From: Chara braunii
Lineage: Eukaryota; Streptophyta; Charophyceae; Charales; Characeae
Assembly (NCBI GenBank): GCA_003427395.1
Contig: BFEA01000074.1
Span: 51,955 to 76,662 of the forward strand
Direction of reading: 5' to 3'
DNA length: 24,708 nt
In this document: in pieces, positions 1 through 8,880 of the stretch
Numbering within the stretch: position 1 is the stretch's first letter
How the letters are laid out: each line of letters starts with the position of its first letter
Notes under the pieces: generated by a model
The model's input: the letters and a program-made list of their open reading frames with translations, nothing else
Told to the model about the DNA's origin: nothing
Database searches by the model: none
Translations under genes and position numbers: made by a program

Positions 1-320
1 CTATAAACACAATTTTTTTGGATAACAAAAAATCAGGATATTTCAGTTCTTGAACCTACGGTGCTTCACCAGGTCGTGATTTTCTATGAAAAAACCCGTT
101 TTTTTCCTCGCCCCCTCTAGTAGTTCTGAAAAATTAATTTTCGGTTCTTTTTTTTGCGGATGTTTCACTTCACGTAGAATTTTGTTCCTGGAGGAGACCT
201 GAAAAACGTACTATCATAATCTTGAATAGATTTCATGCAAACCTAACAATTTGTTTTGTTAGGTTTTCACGAATCCTATGTTTTTAGCCCAACTATAAAA
301 GTTGGGCTGGCCAGCAGCAA
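1..320. other. AT-rich non-coding stretch with two hairpins
   Basis: No credible coding frame is visible. Two perfect short inverted repeats lie here. One has 11-bp arms (AAACCTAACAA at 239-249, TTGTTAGGTTT at 256-266) with a 6-nt loop. The other has 8-bp arms (AGCCCAAC at 286-293, GTTGGGCT at 301-308) with a 7-nt loop. They may be the edge of a foldback element, but no family is recognised. A 10-bp direct repeat (GTGTTGGCCA at 338-347 and 358-367) follows just outside this interval. Confidence 0.5.
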
Positions 321-555
321 CCTCATTCATTTGAGGTGTTGGCCACACTCTACTTGAGTGTTGGCCAGTTGGTGAGAGGAGCTGTTGGAGCTGCTGAGTG
401 GGGAGGGAGTACTGGCTGGAGAAGGGAGCAGTAGTGGAGGTCTGCAGTGGAGACTGAGAGAGGAGGCTGCCATAGCCACCATCTCAGCAAGGGTGGACGT
501 GCTACCGGCCATACCGCAGCCATAGCGACGGCCGTGGGGGAGGCACTGCTGCTTT

Positions 556-895
556 TTGCGGCAACTGCGGCAGCGGCGCGGAAGTGCTGCCGAACTTTTG
601 CGGCGTCGACGATGTTTTTTGGCAGCGGCGCGGAAGTGTTGCAGTGCTGCCGAACCTTTGCGGCGACGACGGTGTTTTTTTTTTGGTAGCGACGTGGAAA
701 TGCTGCCGAACTTTTGCGGCAGCGGCAATGCGTTGTGGGTGGTGGCGAGGAAGCGTTGCCCATTTTTTGCGGCGGCGGTAGTGCGTTCTAGGTGGTGGCG
801 CGGAAGCGCTGCCCGTTTTGCACGGCGACAGTAGTGTATTTTGGGTGGTGGCGCGAAAGCGCTGCCCGTTTTTTGCGGCGGCGAGGCATTGACAC
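556..895. repeat. GC-rich degenerate tandem repeat, unit about 53 bp
   Basis: The core GCGGAAGYGYTGCC recurs near 578, 630, 694, 747, 800 and 853, so the spacing is 52-64 bp with the last three steps exactly 53. Each core is followed by a T-run and a GCGGCG-rich segment. Several frames stay open on both strands because of the GCG triplet content. These frames give Ala/Arg-rich low-complexity peptides that resemble no protein I know, so they are treated as repeat artefacts. Confidence 0.75.
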
Positions 896-2460
896 AGGGG
901 AAGTGTCGTCAAAGTGGCAGCGTGTTTTTTTGAGTTAGTGTTGGCGTTATGCTGTCCGCATAGCGTGGCGGCAACACGTTGACGCTGGTGATGGTGTCGC
1001 GGTGATGCTAGTGGTGGTTGGTGGCAACATTAACAGCAGTGGTGCGTGAGACTGCCCGGGTTGTCTGACTGTGAGGGACATTTTGTGGCAGCGTGTTCTG
1101 GTATTGACGGCAACGGTGTGGTGGTGCGGTTGGTGTGACGACGATGCTAAGACGCCGTCAGATTATTGGGAGGTGATTGTGTGTTGAAAGGGTATTGCAG
1201 TAGGCAATCGTTGTAGAGAATGGTGTGGATCACTTTGCTGACGGCTCGTTGTGATAATTTCTCATATGAAGACGAGAGTTTATACAGTTTTCTTGAGTGA
1301 GCCGTACATCAATTTCACTCAAGGTCAATTGACTCAGACCCCTTCACACCTGTGTGAACCCACACTTGCTTGACCCTGTTCTTTGAATGTTCACTGGAGA
1401 GGTAGAGGGAGTTGTGTTTTGTTTGCACGTGTGAATGGAAGTCTGACATGAGTTTGGGATTGCATTATCTTCTTTTGAACTTGTTGTTCGATTAGATGGG
1501 CAGGTAAGTAGAAGGATGCCTAGAAGAGAACCTGACCATGTCAATGGATATTAATAGAAGGGTGGTTGTCTTCTATTTCTCGATTATATGCATGTTGAAA
1601 GGATGGAAAACCAGTGGACGATGAAAAAGAATTTGATCACACAAAGAAGAAGAAATCAATTGGACATAGATTTTTTTCTTGAGGATACCCGTTCTTTCCC
1701 GAACGATCCTCCCTGTCTATGCCTGTCTGTCTGAATGATTTTCTCTTTTGTGATCTCCTTTTTCGTCTAAGTTACCCGTGACGCCAGGCGACGAGGGATC
1801 GTTTTGCCCGCTGTGGCAGACATTTTTCCCTTTCCTGGGAGACATCTAAGGCGGGGGTTTGTTGCCTTAGGGGTCGTCCCTGCTATCGACTGGGAGTGGA
1901 CCGCTTACGTGGGGGGATACCATGCTGTTGTGGTGGAGCCAGCCCGACTTTTGAGATCCGAGGTTCGCTCGGGCGAGGACGAGGGGTATCCCAGACCACC
2001 TCCTAGGGAAAGGACATACGCGTATTCACGAAAGGGCCTTAATTTTCTTGACGCCTCGCGTTAAGGGGAGTTGCCATAGCATACCCCTCTAGTGGCCGTT
2101 TAGGAGTCACTGACATATGGGGAACTGGCGCCAGAGGAAGCCCAGTTTGTGTACTCACTAGTCTTGGATGGAGTGCGAGTAGGCACTACCTTCGCGGGTA
2201 GGTTTGCACCATAAGAAGTGCAAACCTGGGGAAGTTGAGGTGAGTTGATAGGAAGTAGCGACTAGAGCAACGCTTTTAGGATTTTTATGATGAAAACGGG
2301 TACTTCATCATTCATGGGGCGGAATGAAAGAGTTTGGCAACACATCTCTTCAAGTCGAAAAGTTGTGTTAGCCCAGCCATTTGGCAGGCAGAGTGGAGAT
2401 ACTTTGGTCGAACGCCATTTGAGTGTCGCTATGCATGTTAATCATGCTTTTATCCTTTTG
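896..2460. other. Unassigned non-coding stretch
   Basis: No recognisable gene, RNA or transposon is seen. The first part (to about 1200) is GT/GGTGG-rich and may be decayed flank of the 53-bp repeat. Around 1804-2064 there is an 86-codon frame without an ATG start and with no family resemblance; it is not called as a gene. No LTR ends with internal retroviral-type coding sequence are visible. Confidence 0.4.
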
Positions 2461-2480
2461 TTGATAAGTGATGTTTGAAG

Positions 2481-2619
2481 ACGAGTCAACTCGTGTTGGC
2501 TCGTCGTTGGATGGCAAGTCGAGTCGACCTATGTTGACTCGTTCTGAATAGGTGGTATGCGTGTTGAATTATATTATGAATGAATCGATTTATGAAGATA
2601 AGTCAACTTACGTTGACAT
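2481..2619. repeat. Three spaced hairpins built on GTCAAC / GTTGAC
   Basis: Three short inverted repeats share the same core and a 4-nt loop. They lie at 2481-2504 (10-bp arms, one mismatch), 2520-2541 (9-bp arms, one mismatch) and 2600-2619 (8-bp arms, one mismatch, with a possible outer GAAGA/TCTTC extension). Each arm contains TTGAC, the core of the plant W-box bound by WRKY factors, so each hairpin is a pair of oppositely facing W-box cores. The arrangement is seen directly; a regulatory role is inference. Confidence 0.6.
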
Positions 2620-3247
2620 GAGTCTTCTTCATCTGAAAGTGTTCTGTCTGAGTAACTCTTGATCGTCTTTGAAAGAAAGGACTAGGATCACTCGAAGTTT
2701 TCCTTACGCTTGGAATATTACGTCCTAGTCGACCGGCGTACGTTCCGATTCTTGAGAGATCAGCACCCCAGGGACGGACGACGTTTGGGTCCACTTTGGC
2801 GATCAACCATGCGTACCTATGCTACAGCGAACGAGAAAACGCCCTCGGTCGGCCTACCTCTGCAATTGCATTATAAAAGCCTTCGCATTTGGGCCGGTAG
2901 CTCGACGGGGATACGCCCCTAAGGGTGGTGACAGCCCCTTAGGGAAGATAAGTTGTGCCCCGCAGGAACCTATCCTGTCGTAAGGGACCGCGGGATGTAC
3001 GGCTGGCGCACTCGGCCGAAGCGGCGAAGGGTCAGGGCGGGTTACCGTGTCGTCCCCAAGTTGTCTTTGAAAAGTTGAAAGTCTAAGTTTCTCCTGCGTG
3101 ACGCGGTTGGGAGGGCCCTCACTCACGCGGGGGTCGATGCGCTCGACAAGGTGAACTATTGTCACACGCATTTAATTGGTTGGGTACTCGTCATCCAACT
3201 TGCTCGACTATCGATTATCCTTTATTCGCTAGTGTCTACTTAAAGCG

Positions 3248-3248
<1 letters not shown>
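2620..3248. other. Unassigned stretch, GC-rich in its second half
   Basis: No gene is recognised. Positions 2880-3140 are GC-rich and contain a 9-bp inverted repeat (CCCTAAGGG at 2917-2925, CCCTTAGGG at 2936-2944). A 105-codon minus-strand frame covers 2854-3171 but resembles nothing known. It could be a decayed transposon tail on the minus strand, given the T-run that follows at 3249. Confidence 0.35.

Positions 3249-3279
<31 letters not shown>
3249..3279. repeat. T31 homopolymer at the LINE 5' side
   Basis: An uninterrupted run of 31 T sits directly before the earliest LINE-like coding sequence. It may be the A-tail of a minus-strand retroposon that ends here, or part of the junction created when the LINE inserted. 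With the A30 tail at 15927-15956 it brackets the whole LINE. Confidence 0.8.
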
Positions 3280-3367
3280 CGTGTCCCACCGGCATAGAGT
3301 CACACCAGGCGAAAGACAGAGCAGTGGAGACCTACGTCTGTCATACTGTTTCAGTGCGTATAGAAAC

Positions 3368-3598
3368 ATGCACCAAGCAGAGGACATGAAAATGGATCTC
3401 CGAATCCCTCCGGAGGGGAAACAGAACCCGATGATGGCGGGAGGAGGAGAGTCGGAATCCGGAACTGGGTCAGGCAGCGGAGGGAGCGATCTTCCTCCCG
3501 CCCATATACAAGGGATGCCTTGGTCTGGTTTTGCCCCCTTCTGGGCTAGTAGACCACGGGGTACTGTGAACGTGTTTGTGAAACAGGACATGGGGTAA
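3368..3598 (+). pseudogene. LINE ORF1, N-terminal fragment
   Basis: The first in-frame ATG at 3368 opens a 76-codon frame ending in TAA at 3596-3598. It is rich in Gly/Ser/Glu (a GESESGTGSGSGG stretch) and then has hydrophobic and aromatic residues (PWSGFAPFWASRPRG). No domain is recognised. It is placed as the N-terminus of ORF1 because it lies upstream of the RGG segment on the same strand with a short gap, and because its style resembles disordered leaders of plant LINE ORF1 proteins. A frameshift in the G-rich tract that follows separates it from the next fragment. Confidence 0.5.
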
Positions 3599-3639
3599 AC
3601 TTCTCCAAAGGAAAGGGAAGCGAGTGTGTAGGGAAGGGC

Positions 3640-3790
3640 AGCCAGGAGAGGGGGGGCGGGGGGAGGGGGAGGGGAGCTACTAGGGGGGAAGCTAGGGGGG
3701 AAGGCGACAGGAATGTGCAAGGAGTGAGTGCAGGGAGAGGAGACAGAGGCAGGGGGGGTAGGGGAAGGGGGGAAAGAGGAGGGTATGGAA
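3640..3790 (+). repeat. G-run-rich tract with G-quadruplex potential
   Basis: The plus strand is almost pure purine, with more than eight runs of three to seven G separated by one to a few bases. This satisfies the usual G-quadruplex pattern. It partly codes for the Arg-Gly-rich segment of ORF1. Such a tract is prone to replication slippage, which may explain the frameshift between the first two ORF1 fragments. Confidence 0.65.
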
Positions 3791-4068
3791 GGGGAGGATT
3801 TGAATGTCGGCCCACCTTGGGGAATGCTGAGTGGTTCCCTGTGGATGAGGATGAATACAACAGTGATGAGGAGGGTCAGCAAGGCATGGAAGGCCACACT
3901 AATGGAGGGGGCTTGTCCAGTAACTACAATGAGGTGGAAGAAATCAGGAGGATGTTAGACAAATGCTTCGACCGTATGGTTATCCCGGATATGTCGAAAT
4001 TCGCCAAGTTCGAGAAGAAGAGGAACACAGTTACCATGACAGTATCCCCAGTTGTCGAAGAGGAGTAG
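3715..4068 (+). pseudogene. LINE ORF1, Arg-Gly-rich (RGG box) fragment
   Basis: A 117-codon frame begins with an RG/RGG-rich stretch of about 30 residues (for example GRGDRGRGGRGRGERGG), typical of nucleic-acid-binding segments. An acidic stretch (DEDEYNSDEEG) and a helical region (EEIRRMLDKCFDRMV) follow. The role inferred is RNA binding within the ORF1 ribonucleoprotein. It ends at TAG 4066-4068. The downstream homology continues in another frame from about 4060, so a frameshift separates it from the DUF4283-like part. No other gene is suggested by the context. Confidence 0.6.
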
Positions 4069-4628
4069 GTGGGATGGATGAGGATAATGTTGGTGTTGTC
4101 CTGTTCCAGGGCAACTTCAAATCAGTATCAGCGGATAGGAAGGAACAATGCATTAGGGGCTTTGAGGATTCCATTCTCCCGCAAAACCTCCACCACAAGG
4201 AGAGAGGCAGGGTCCACAGGGAAGGTCGTAGCGCTATGTCTTACTTTCCGAGGGATAAGAAGCTCATTGAAATGATGCTCAATATGAAGAGTCAAAAAAT
4301 TAAAATTGACGGAACCACGTACAAAATGACATTCAAAAGATGGATGTCCCCAGCAGAGCTGGAAGCTGCCAAATCAGAAGCAGAGGGAAGTAGGATCTGG
4401 ATCATGGCTCTGCGTGTTCCTTGGGTAGCAGCTCCCTTCGTGTGATCGCAACTCGAGTACGCAGTAGGGAAACTAGTCAAACAATACCCGCCGGAGCGGT
4501 ATGATGAATGTCCTAAACTTAATAACCTTAAATTTGATATCCTCCGAGACAGGAAAGACCGAGTGCCTGAATTCCTTGATTGGCCTCAAGCAAATGGTAC
4601 AGTCATCACCATTCAAGTTGTCACATAG
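4060..4628 (+). pseudogene. LINE ORF1, DUF4283-like domain
   Basis: The third frame has the architecture of the DUF4283 domain that precedes the zinc knuckle in plant LINE ORF1 proteins. It has an N-terminal segment ending in a strand-like YFPRDKKLIEMML, a middle TYKMTFKRWMSP, then RIWIMALRVPWVAAPF and SQLEYAVGKLV, which match the positions of the usual W-x-x-P..VWVRLPGLP and L..IA..IGK. Two in-frame stops interrupt it, TGA at 4443-4445 and TAG at 4626-4628, each one transition from a CGA or CAG sense codon. The domain is thought to bind RNA or DNA with the adjacent knuckle. Family assignment rests on pattern resemblance only. Confidence 0.6.
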
Positions 4629-5156
4629 ATGACAGACTGGTGCTCCATGTGTCGAGAATACGGACACACCACGGTAACGTGTCCTCAGGCGATTGAGATC
4701 AACAATTTGCGGCAGAGACAGTCTGGGGTGGGGGTTCAATTTCAAAATCTTGGCACAACGGCAGTTCGGGCTCGGGGGGGGGTGAGGGAGGGGGCAGGTT
4801 GGTTACCCAGTCTCAACCAGCAATCCCAACAACCGCAGTCCTCGGCGCCACGGACAACAGAACTACACCCATCTTTCGTCTTTGGTCAGACTGGCGGACA
4901 AGCTCGGGGGCAAACCGGAAGCCCCAGTCCTTATCTGATAGCATCGGGGGCCCAGCTGGTCCCTGGTCCCACGCCAAGGCCGGTGTCTGCGCCCTCAACA
5001 GAGCTGTCCCAGGACTTTTCAGGACCTCAGGGAGGTCAGTTGTTGTCATCGACAACAACACCGGTTGCAATGGGGGTTACCAACCCTGTTCATGAGATAT
5101 TACCCCCTAAGTCACAAAAAATAAACCGGTCCACACCAACCATACAATGCCAATAG
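4629..5156 (+). pseudogene. LINE ORF1, CCHC zinc knuckle and proline/glutamine-rich tail
   Basis: This is the same frame as the upstream DUF4283-like part, reopened after TAG 4626-4628. Right at its start is a gag-type zinc knuckle, C-x2-C-x4-H-x4-C (CSMCREYGHTTVTC), the nucleic-acid-binding motif expected after DUF4283. The following ~140 residues are low-complexity and rich in Gln, Ser, Thr, Pro and Gly. The frame stops at TAG 5154-5156, and the ORF1 tail continues in frame 2. The knuckle itself is intact. Confidence 0.8.
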
Positions 5157-6258
5157 ACAACGGTAGTACCTCTAAAGGTAACCTCAGTCACCACAGATGG
5201 GGTATCAGTCAGTCTTGGTCTGAGCTTGGCCCCTGGGGAAGGTCCGGCGGTCACACAGTCGGCCCGAGGGAGTACGTGGCAGAACGAAGCTCCCACAACC
5301 TCGCCATACCACCTCAGACGAAGACCACAAACCAGGGAGGTAACCAAGGGGGAAATCAGGGGGAGGTGGGTCACAATATCTCGGGCAAGGTGTTCCAAGG
5401 TATGGTAGTGGAGGATAAGGACAGGAATGGTGTAGAGGGGGGTACGGATGTCAGCTACTCCACTCAGGCTGTACGTCCACGTGACTACATAGACACAGGA
5501 AATCTGCAGACTCACCCAGTCAATCCCAAGTCCACAGCTGGGGCCCAAAGTGGCTCAAAAAAAATAAAAGAGATAGCCAAACCAACAAGATCAGCGGAAC
5601 CTTCTGTTCCGAAAGATGGGCCCCGAGTCTTATCCCCAGTCACTAGCGGGGCAGCTGGTGATATTTCTCCAACCCCCGTACACTTAGAGGAGGGATTATG
5701 GAAGCAGTCATCCCAGATGCCCTTGCCCCTCGGGAGTATACTATGGAAATCGAACCAACGGTATCAGAGGGATTGGGGGCATCCCCCAGCACATCGGTAG
5801 GGCCACCTGGCGATTCAGAAGGCTCCACCGATGAGGAATGTCCCTCCAAAGAAAGAGGGGAAGGACACTCTCCCCGGGGAAGGAAAGAAGGCAGAGAAAA
5901 CTTGGGCCAACCCGTAGATCACAGGGTTCAAAATATTTGGTCCCCTTGATTTGCGGGAAGACCCCGGAACTTCCTCACGTACAGCATGGGCACTAACATA
6001 AAACTGATCACTCCGAAATCGGTCGACAGCAGCCCGTCACAGGCTGAGATGCTTGCAAAAGTCAAGAACTATCTGGGCAAAAACGCCCCAGTCAGATCTA
6101 TTCCTGGCATGGGGACCAGGAGAATTCAGAGCACTGGTAATAATTACAATAGGGTCCATTTGTTCGCCGCCCCGTTCGAGGTCCGGCCGAGTGAGTCAGA
6201 TCTGCAACAGCTCGAACAAAACAAGGGGGTGTGGTGCCCATTAGAGTGGGCAAAATAG
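5147..6258 (+). pseudogene. LINE ORF1, disordered tail in several frames
   Basis: Three successive open segments cover this interval: frame 2 at 5147-5800, frame 1 at 5698-5949 and frame 1 at 5986-6258. They join naturally by single-base shifts and by a stop near 5949. The first contains a short repeated GGNQ (NQGGNQGGNQG) and otherwise Ser/Pro/Gly-rich sequence. The last (SQAEMLAKVKNYLGKNAPVRS) is more ordered. No catalytic motif is visible. It is taken as the extended C-terminal part of ORF1 because it lies between the knuckle and ORF2 on the same strand and has no start of its own worth choosing. Confidence 0.5.
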
Positions 6259-6320
6259 GAAAATCTTCTCCACTCCAACATGGTTTATAACTTTATACAG
6301 CGGAAGGGATCTCAGGTGAC

Positions 6321-6602
6321 GTGCTGGTTGAATATAACCAGCAACTTACAATGGACACAAACTTATTCTCTGCTTATTTCGACAGAATTTTGTCTTCACC
6401 TTGGCAAGGTAAGGGAAACACTGCAGATGCAGCAGACGACAGGAAAAGGAAAACCACACTCACCACACTTCAGTCAAGCACAGTCACAAGAGAAGCCTTG
6501 GTGGTGACGGTTGGTACAGCAAAGGGAGAGAAAGTTTCCGCTTTCCCGCCAGATGATGTGACCCTTATCCAAGAAACAGAGGGTTCGGGCCTTAATGAAT
6601 AA
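6321..6602 (+). pseudogene. LINE ORF1, C-terminal end overlapping ORF2
   Basis: A frame-3 segment runs to TAA 6600-6602. It includes VEYNQQLTMDTNLFSAYFDR and ends ETEGSGLNE. Its stop overlaps the ORF2 start: ATG at 6595-6597 and TAA at 6600-6602 share ATGAATAA in different frames. It follows the 5986-6258 piece after a frameshift near 6310-6325. The overlap suggests ORF2 was translated by termination-reinitiation or a similar coupling, which is inference. Confidence 0.5.
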
Positions 6603-6836
6603 ACTCAAGGTAGCCTCCTGGAACGTCAGAGGCCTTGGGGACACACATGGTAAATTTAAATGGGCAAGGCTTAAGACATGGATTCATCAAAACGAAATCC
6701 ATGTAGTGCTGCTCCAGGAGACTAAATTAGACGAAGTTAAAATACAGGAAGCAAAGTGGAAATAGCAGGGCCCCCAGTTTTGGGCCTCGGCGGATGGGTC
6801 CAAAGGGGAACCAGGATCCTGTTTCACAAGGATCTT
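6595..6836 (+). pseudogene. LINE ORF2, endonuclease N-terminal part
   Basis: ORF2 starts at ATG 6595. The encoded KVASWNVRGLG is the first conserved APE-endonuclease motif (catalytic Asn) and VVLLQETKLDE is the second (catalytic, metal-binding Glu). A TAG at 6763-6765 interrupts the frame; WQGP or QGP-like sequence would be expected. It continues as FWASADGSKG, the usual next motif. A one-base loss in the GGGG run near 6806 shifts the frame. In the shifted frame the sequence runs into FHKDL at 6836, where insertion 1 begins. The enzyme would nick target DNA to start reverse transcription; this copy cannot. Confidence 0.85.
6826..6836 (+). repeat. Left target-site duplication of insertion 1
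   Basis: ACAAGGATCTT is repeated exactly at 8870-8880. The flanking bases differ (C before the left copy, G before the right), so the duplication is 11 bp. LINE homology is continuous if one copy and everything between is removed. Confidence 0.9.
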
Positions 6837-6961
6837 TTTTTTGTTTGATGTTACCAATAATAACATTGAGGCTGGGGTCCTCACAGTCTGCCCGGAGTGA
6901 TCGAACCGAAACTGCTGAGAACCGGGCTCAACGTCCCTCAAATGGTTATGATGGTGACCAT

Positions 6962-7914
6962 GATGATACTAATGATACCACAGATGGAAGAGTATGCTAT
7001 ATCTGCTATTCTGGCCTCCTAATCCTAAAACAACTCCTAGCCATCCCTAAACCAGGACATTGTACCTCAGAGACAAAACCAACCTAACCAATGTCAACCA
7101 TAGCTGATCTCTTCTCGCCTCCTTGCAGCCCCCCCCGGTTCACCATTGGAATGCCTTCCACCCTCAGCAAACCCCAAATCTCTCTACAAGGCCTCTCACT
7201 CCTGCCATTACAGGTTACAGGGCAATGCCCCAGCTCCGGCCAGCGTCGTTCTAGCATCGGCAAACCAAGGGCACAGAACAGAGCAACTCAGTAAATATCA
7301 GTACAGGTTCATTCATCTTTGAAGTTCTATATCCCGAATGTAAAAGAAGGCTAGAAGCTGCTAAAATTTCAGAGCACAGAAAAGCTTAATATAACAATAA
7401 TCAAATGATGATACTAATGATGATGAAGATGACGATGATAAAAATGAATATGATGATGATGAATAAGTGTATCGAAGAGTATATTATAACAACACTTCTG
7501 GCCTCTTAATCCTAGACCCTCCCAGCCCTCCCTGCACCAGGACATTACATCTCAGAGACAATACCCTCCTAGCTAATGTCTACCATAGCTGACCTGTTTT
7601 CGCTACCTAGACTAACCTTGGCCCCGTAGATAGTCAAAGACAGCCCCCCCGGTTCGCCAATGGATTGCCTTCCTCCCTCGGCTAGTCCCCAGATCTCTCT
7701 ACAATGCCTCACACTCCTGCCAATTGCAGGTTACAGGGCAACGCCCCAGCTCTGGCCAGCGTCGTTCTGGCATCGCCAAACCAGGAGCAACGACAAAGCA
7801 ACTATGAAGATATCAGTCCAGATCCGATCATCTCTGAAATCCTATGTCCTGATTAAGGAAGGAGGCCAGATACAGCCAAGAATTACCGCACACCAGAAAG
7901 CATGAAATAACATA
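6962..7914 (+). repeat. Diverged direct duplication of a ~450-500-bp unit
   Basis: Unit 1 (about 6962-7406) and unit 2 (about 7407-7914) both begin with GATGATACTAATGAT and share ordered blocks. These are GAAGAGTAT; CTGGCCTC.TAATCCTA; ACCAGGACATT; TCAGAGACAA; ACCATAGCTGA; CCCCCCGGTTC; TCTCTCTACAA; GGTTACAGGGCAA; and GGCCAGCGTCGTTCT. Unit 2 has extra GAT codon-like repeats at its start and about 25 bp more before the CCCCCCGG block. A further GAT run at 7915 marks where a third unit would begin. Short frames in both units differ by indels and show no protein conservation, so I treat this as non-coding. Confidence 0.8.
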
Positions 7915-8322
7915 GATGATGATGATGATGACGTGGATTTTGAAGATGATATGATTCAGAAAAAATCTCCTCTCTCCCTTCCTTCCTCCATTCTTTCCAT
8001 TCCCTTATCTATCCCTTTACCCTAATCTGCCCCCGCTGGGATTTGATGCCCAGCCCCAGAAAAGAGTAATCCTCACAATCTGCCCAATCGCCCTCCAGGG
8101 TTTCACCACCAACCTAATGAAACCCCTGTAGAGCTGGGCTCTCCCCCCCCCCCTCACTGAAATGTCATTCACTGAAATGTCATTCACTTAGATTTTGTAG
8201 GATTTTGTTGATGACAAAGGACAGTCCCCTGAAAGTAATGATAATGAGGTTGATGGTGACGACCCACTCACCTGCTGAAGCGAAAGGCAAACAATGCCTT
8301 AAAAAGCAAAAACATCCTCGTA

Positions 8323-8526
8323 ATGGTAATAATGATACTGATTATGATGATGGCAATGACGATGATGATGTTGATAAATGATACTGATGATGATGCTGAT
8401 GCTGATGCTGATGATGATAACTATGTTGATGATGATAATGATGATGATGATGATGATGACGCACCAAAGATGATGCACAATGATAATGATGATGATGATA
8501 GTGTCAGTAATGCTTTTGCTGCTACT

Positions 8527-8557
<31 letters not shown>

Positions 8558-8869
8558 AAGATGATGATGATGATGATGACGCACCAATGAAGAGCGCTGC
8601 TGCTGCTGCTGCTGCTGATGTCAATAACACTGCTGCTGTTGTCAATAACGCTGCTGATATCAATACCGCTGCTGCTGTTGTCAATAACGCTGCTGATGTC
8701 AATAACACTGATGAAGATGATGATGATGATGATGATGACGCACCAATGAAGATGTCAATAACGCTGCTGCTGTTGCTGATGATGATGGTGATGATGATGA
8801 CGCAAGTTTGCCGTACCCACTCCGCTGGAACCAATAAAGCACGCAGCCTCCATACTGATGATGATGATG
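8323..8869 (+). repeat. Compound GAT/GCT trinucleotide array
   Basis: This consists of long runs of GAT with interspersed GCT. The linker GATGACGCACCAA is repeated three times (about 8455, 8576 and 8735) and GTCAATAACGCTGCTG-type units recur at 8630-8710. Because everything is a multiple of three, the plus strand stays open as an Asp/Ala-rich reading frame that runs into the LINE endonuclease, and the minus strand is open as Ser/Ala-rich. Neither is taken as a real protein. Confidence 0.85.
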
Positions 8870-8880
8870 ACAAGGATCTT
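8870..8880 (+). repeat. Right target-site duplication of insertion 1
   Basis: This is an exact second copy of ACAAGGATCTT. From position 8872 the LINE endonuclease reading resumes as KDLNMTILDEF. Confidence 0.9.

Larger units (their letters stand above)
6837..8869. mobile_element. Insertion 1: GAT-repeat-rich, retroposon-like, 2033 bp
   Basis: The 11-bp direct repeats ACAAGGATCTT (6826-6836 and 8870-8880) flank this block exactly. Its left edge is T-rich (TTTTTTGTTTG), which could be an eroded A-tail of a minus-strand element; an 11-bp duplication fits retroposition. Inside are a duplicated ~0.45-0.5-kb unit and a long compound GAT/GCT trinucleotide array. No transposase or reverse transcriptase is visible, so it would be non-autonomous. 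It is younger than the LINE, since it splits the endonuclease. Confidence 0.75.

Noticed and set aside
1740-2560. Possible LTR of a retrotransposon
   Set aside because: No second copy, primer binding site or gag/pol sequence is present in the window.
2854-3171. GC-rich segment resembling rRNA or a conserved minus-strand protein
   Set aside because: No rRNA signature sequence could be recognised, and the 105-codon frame resembles no family.
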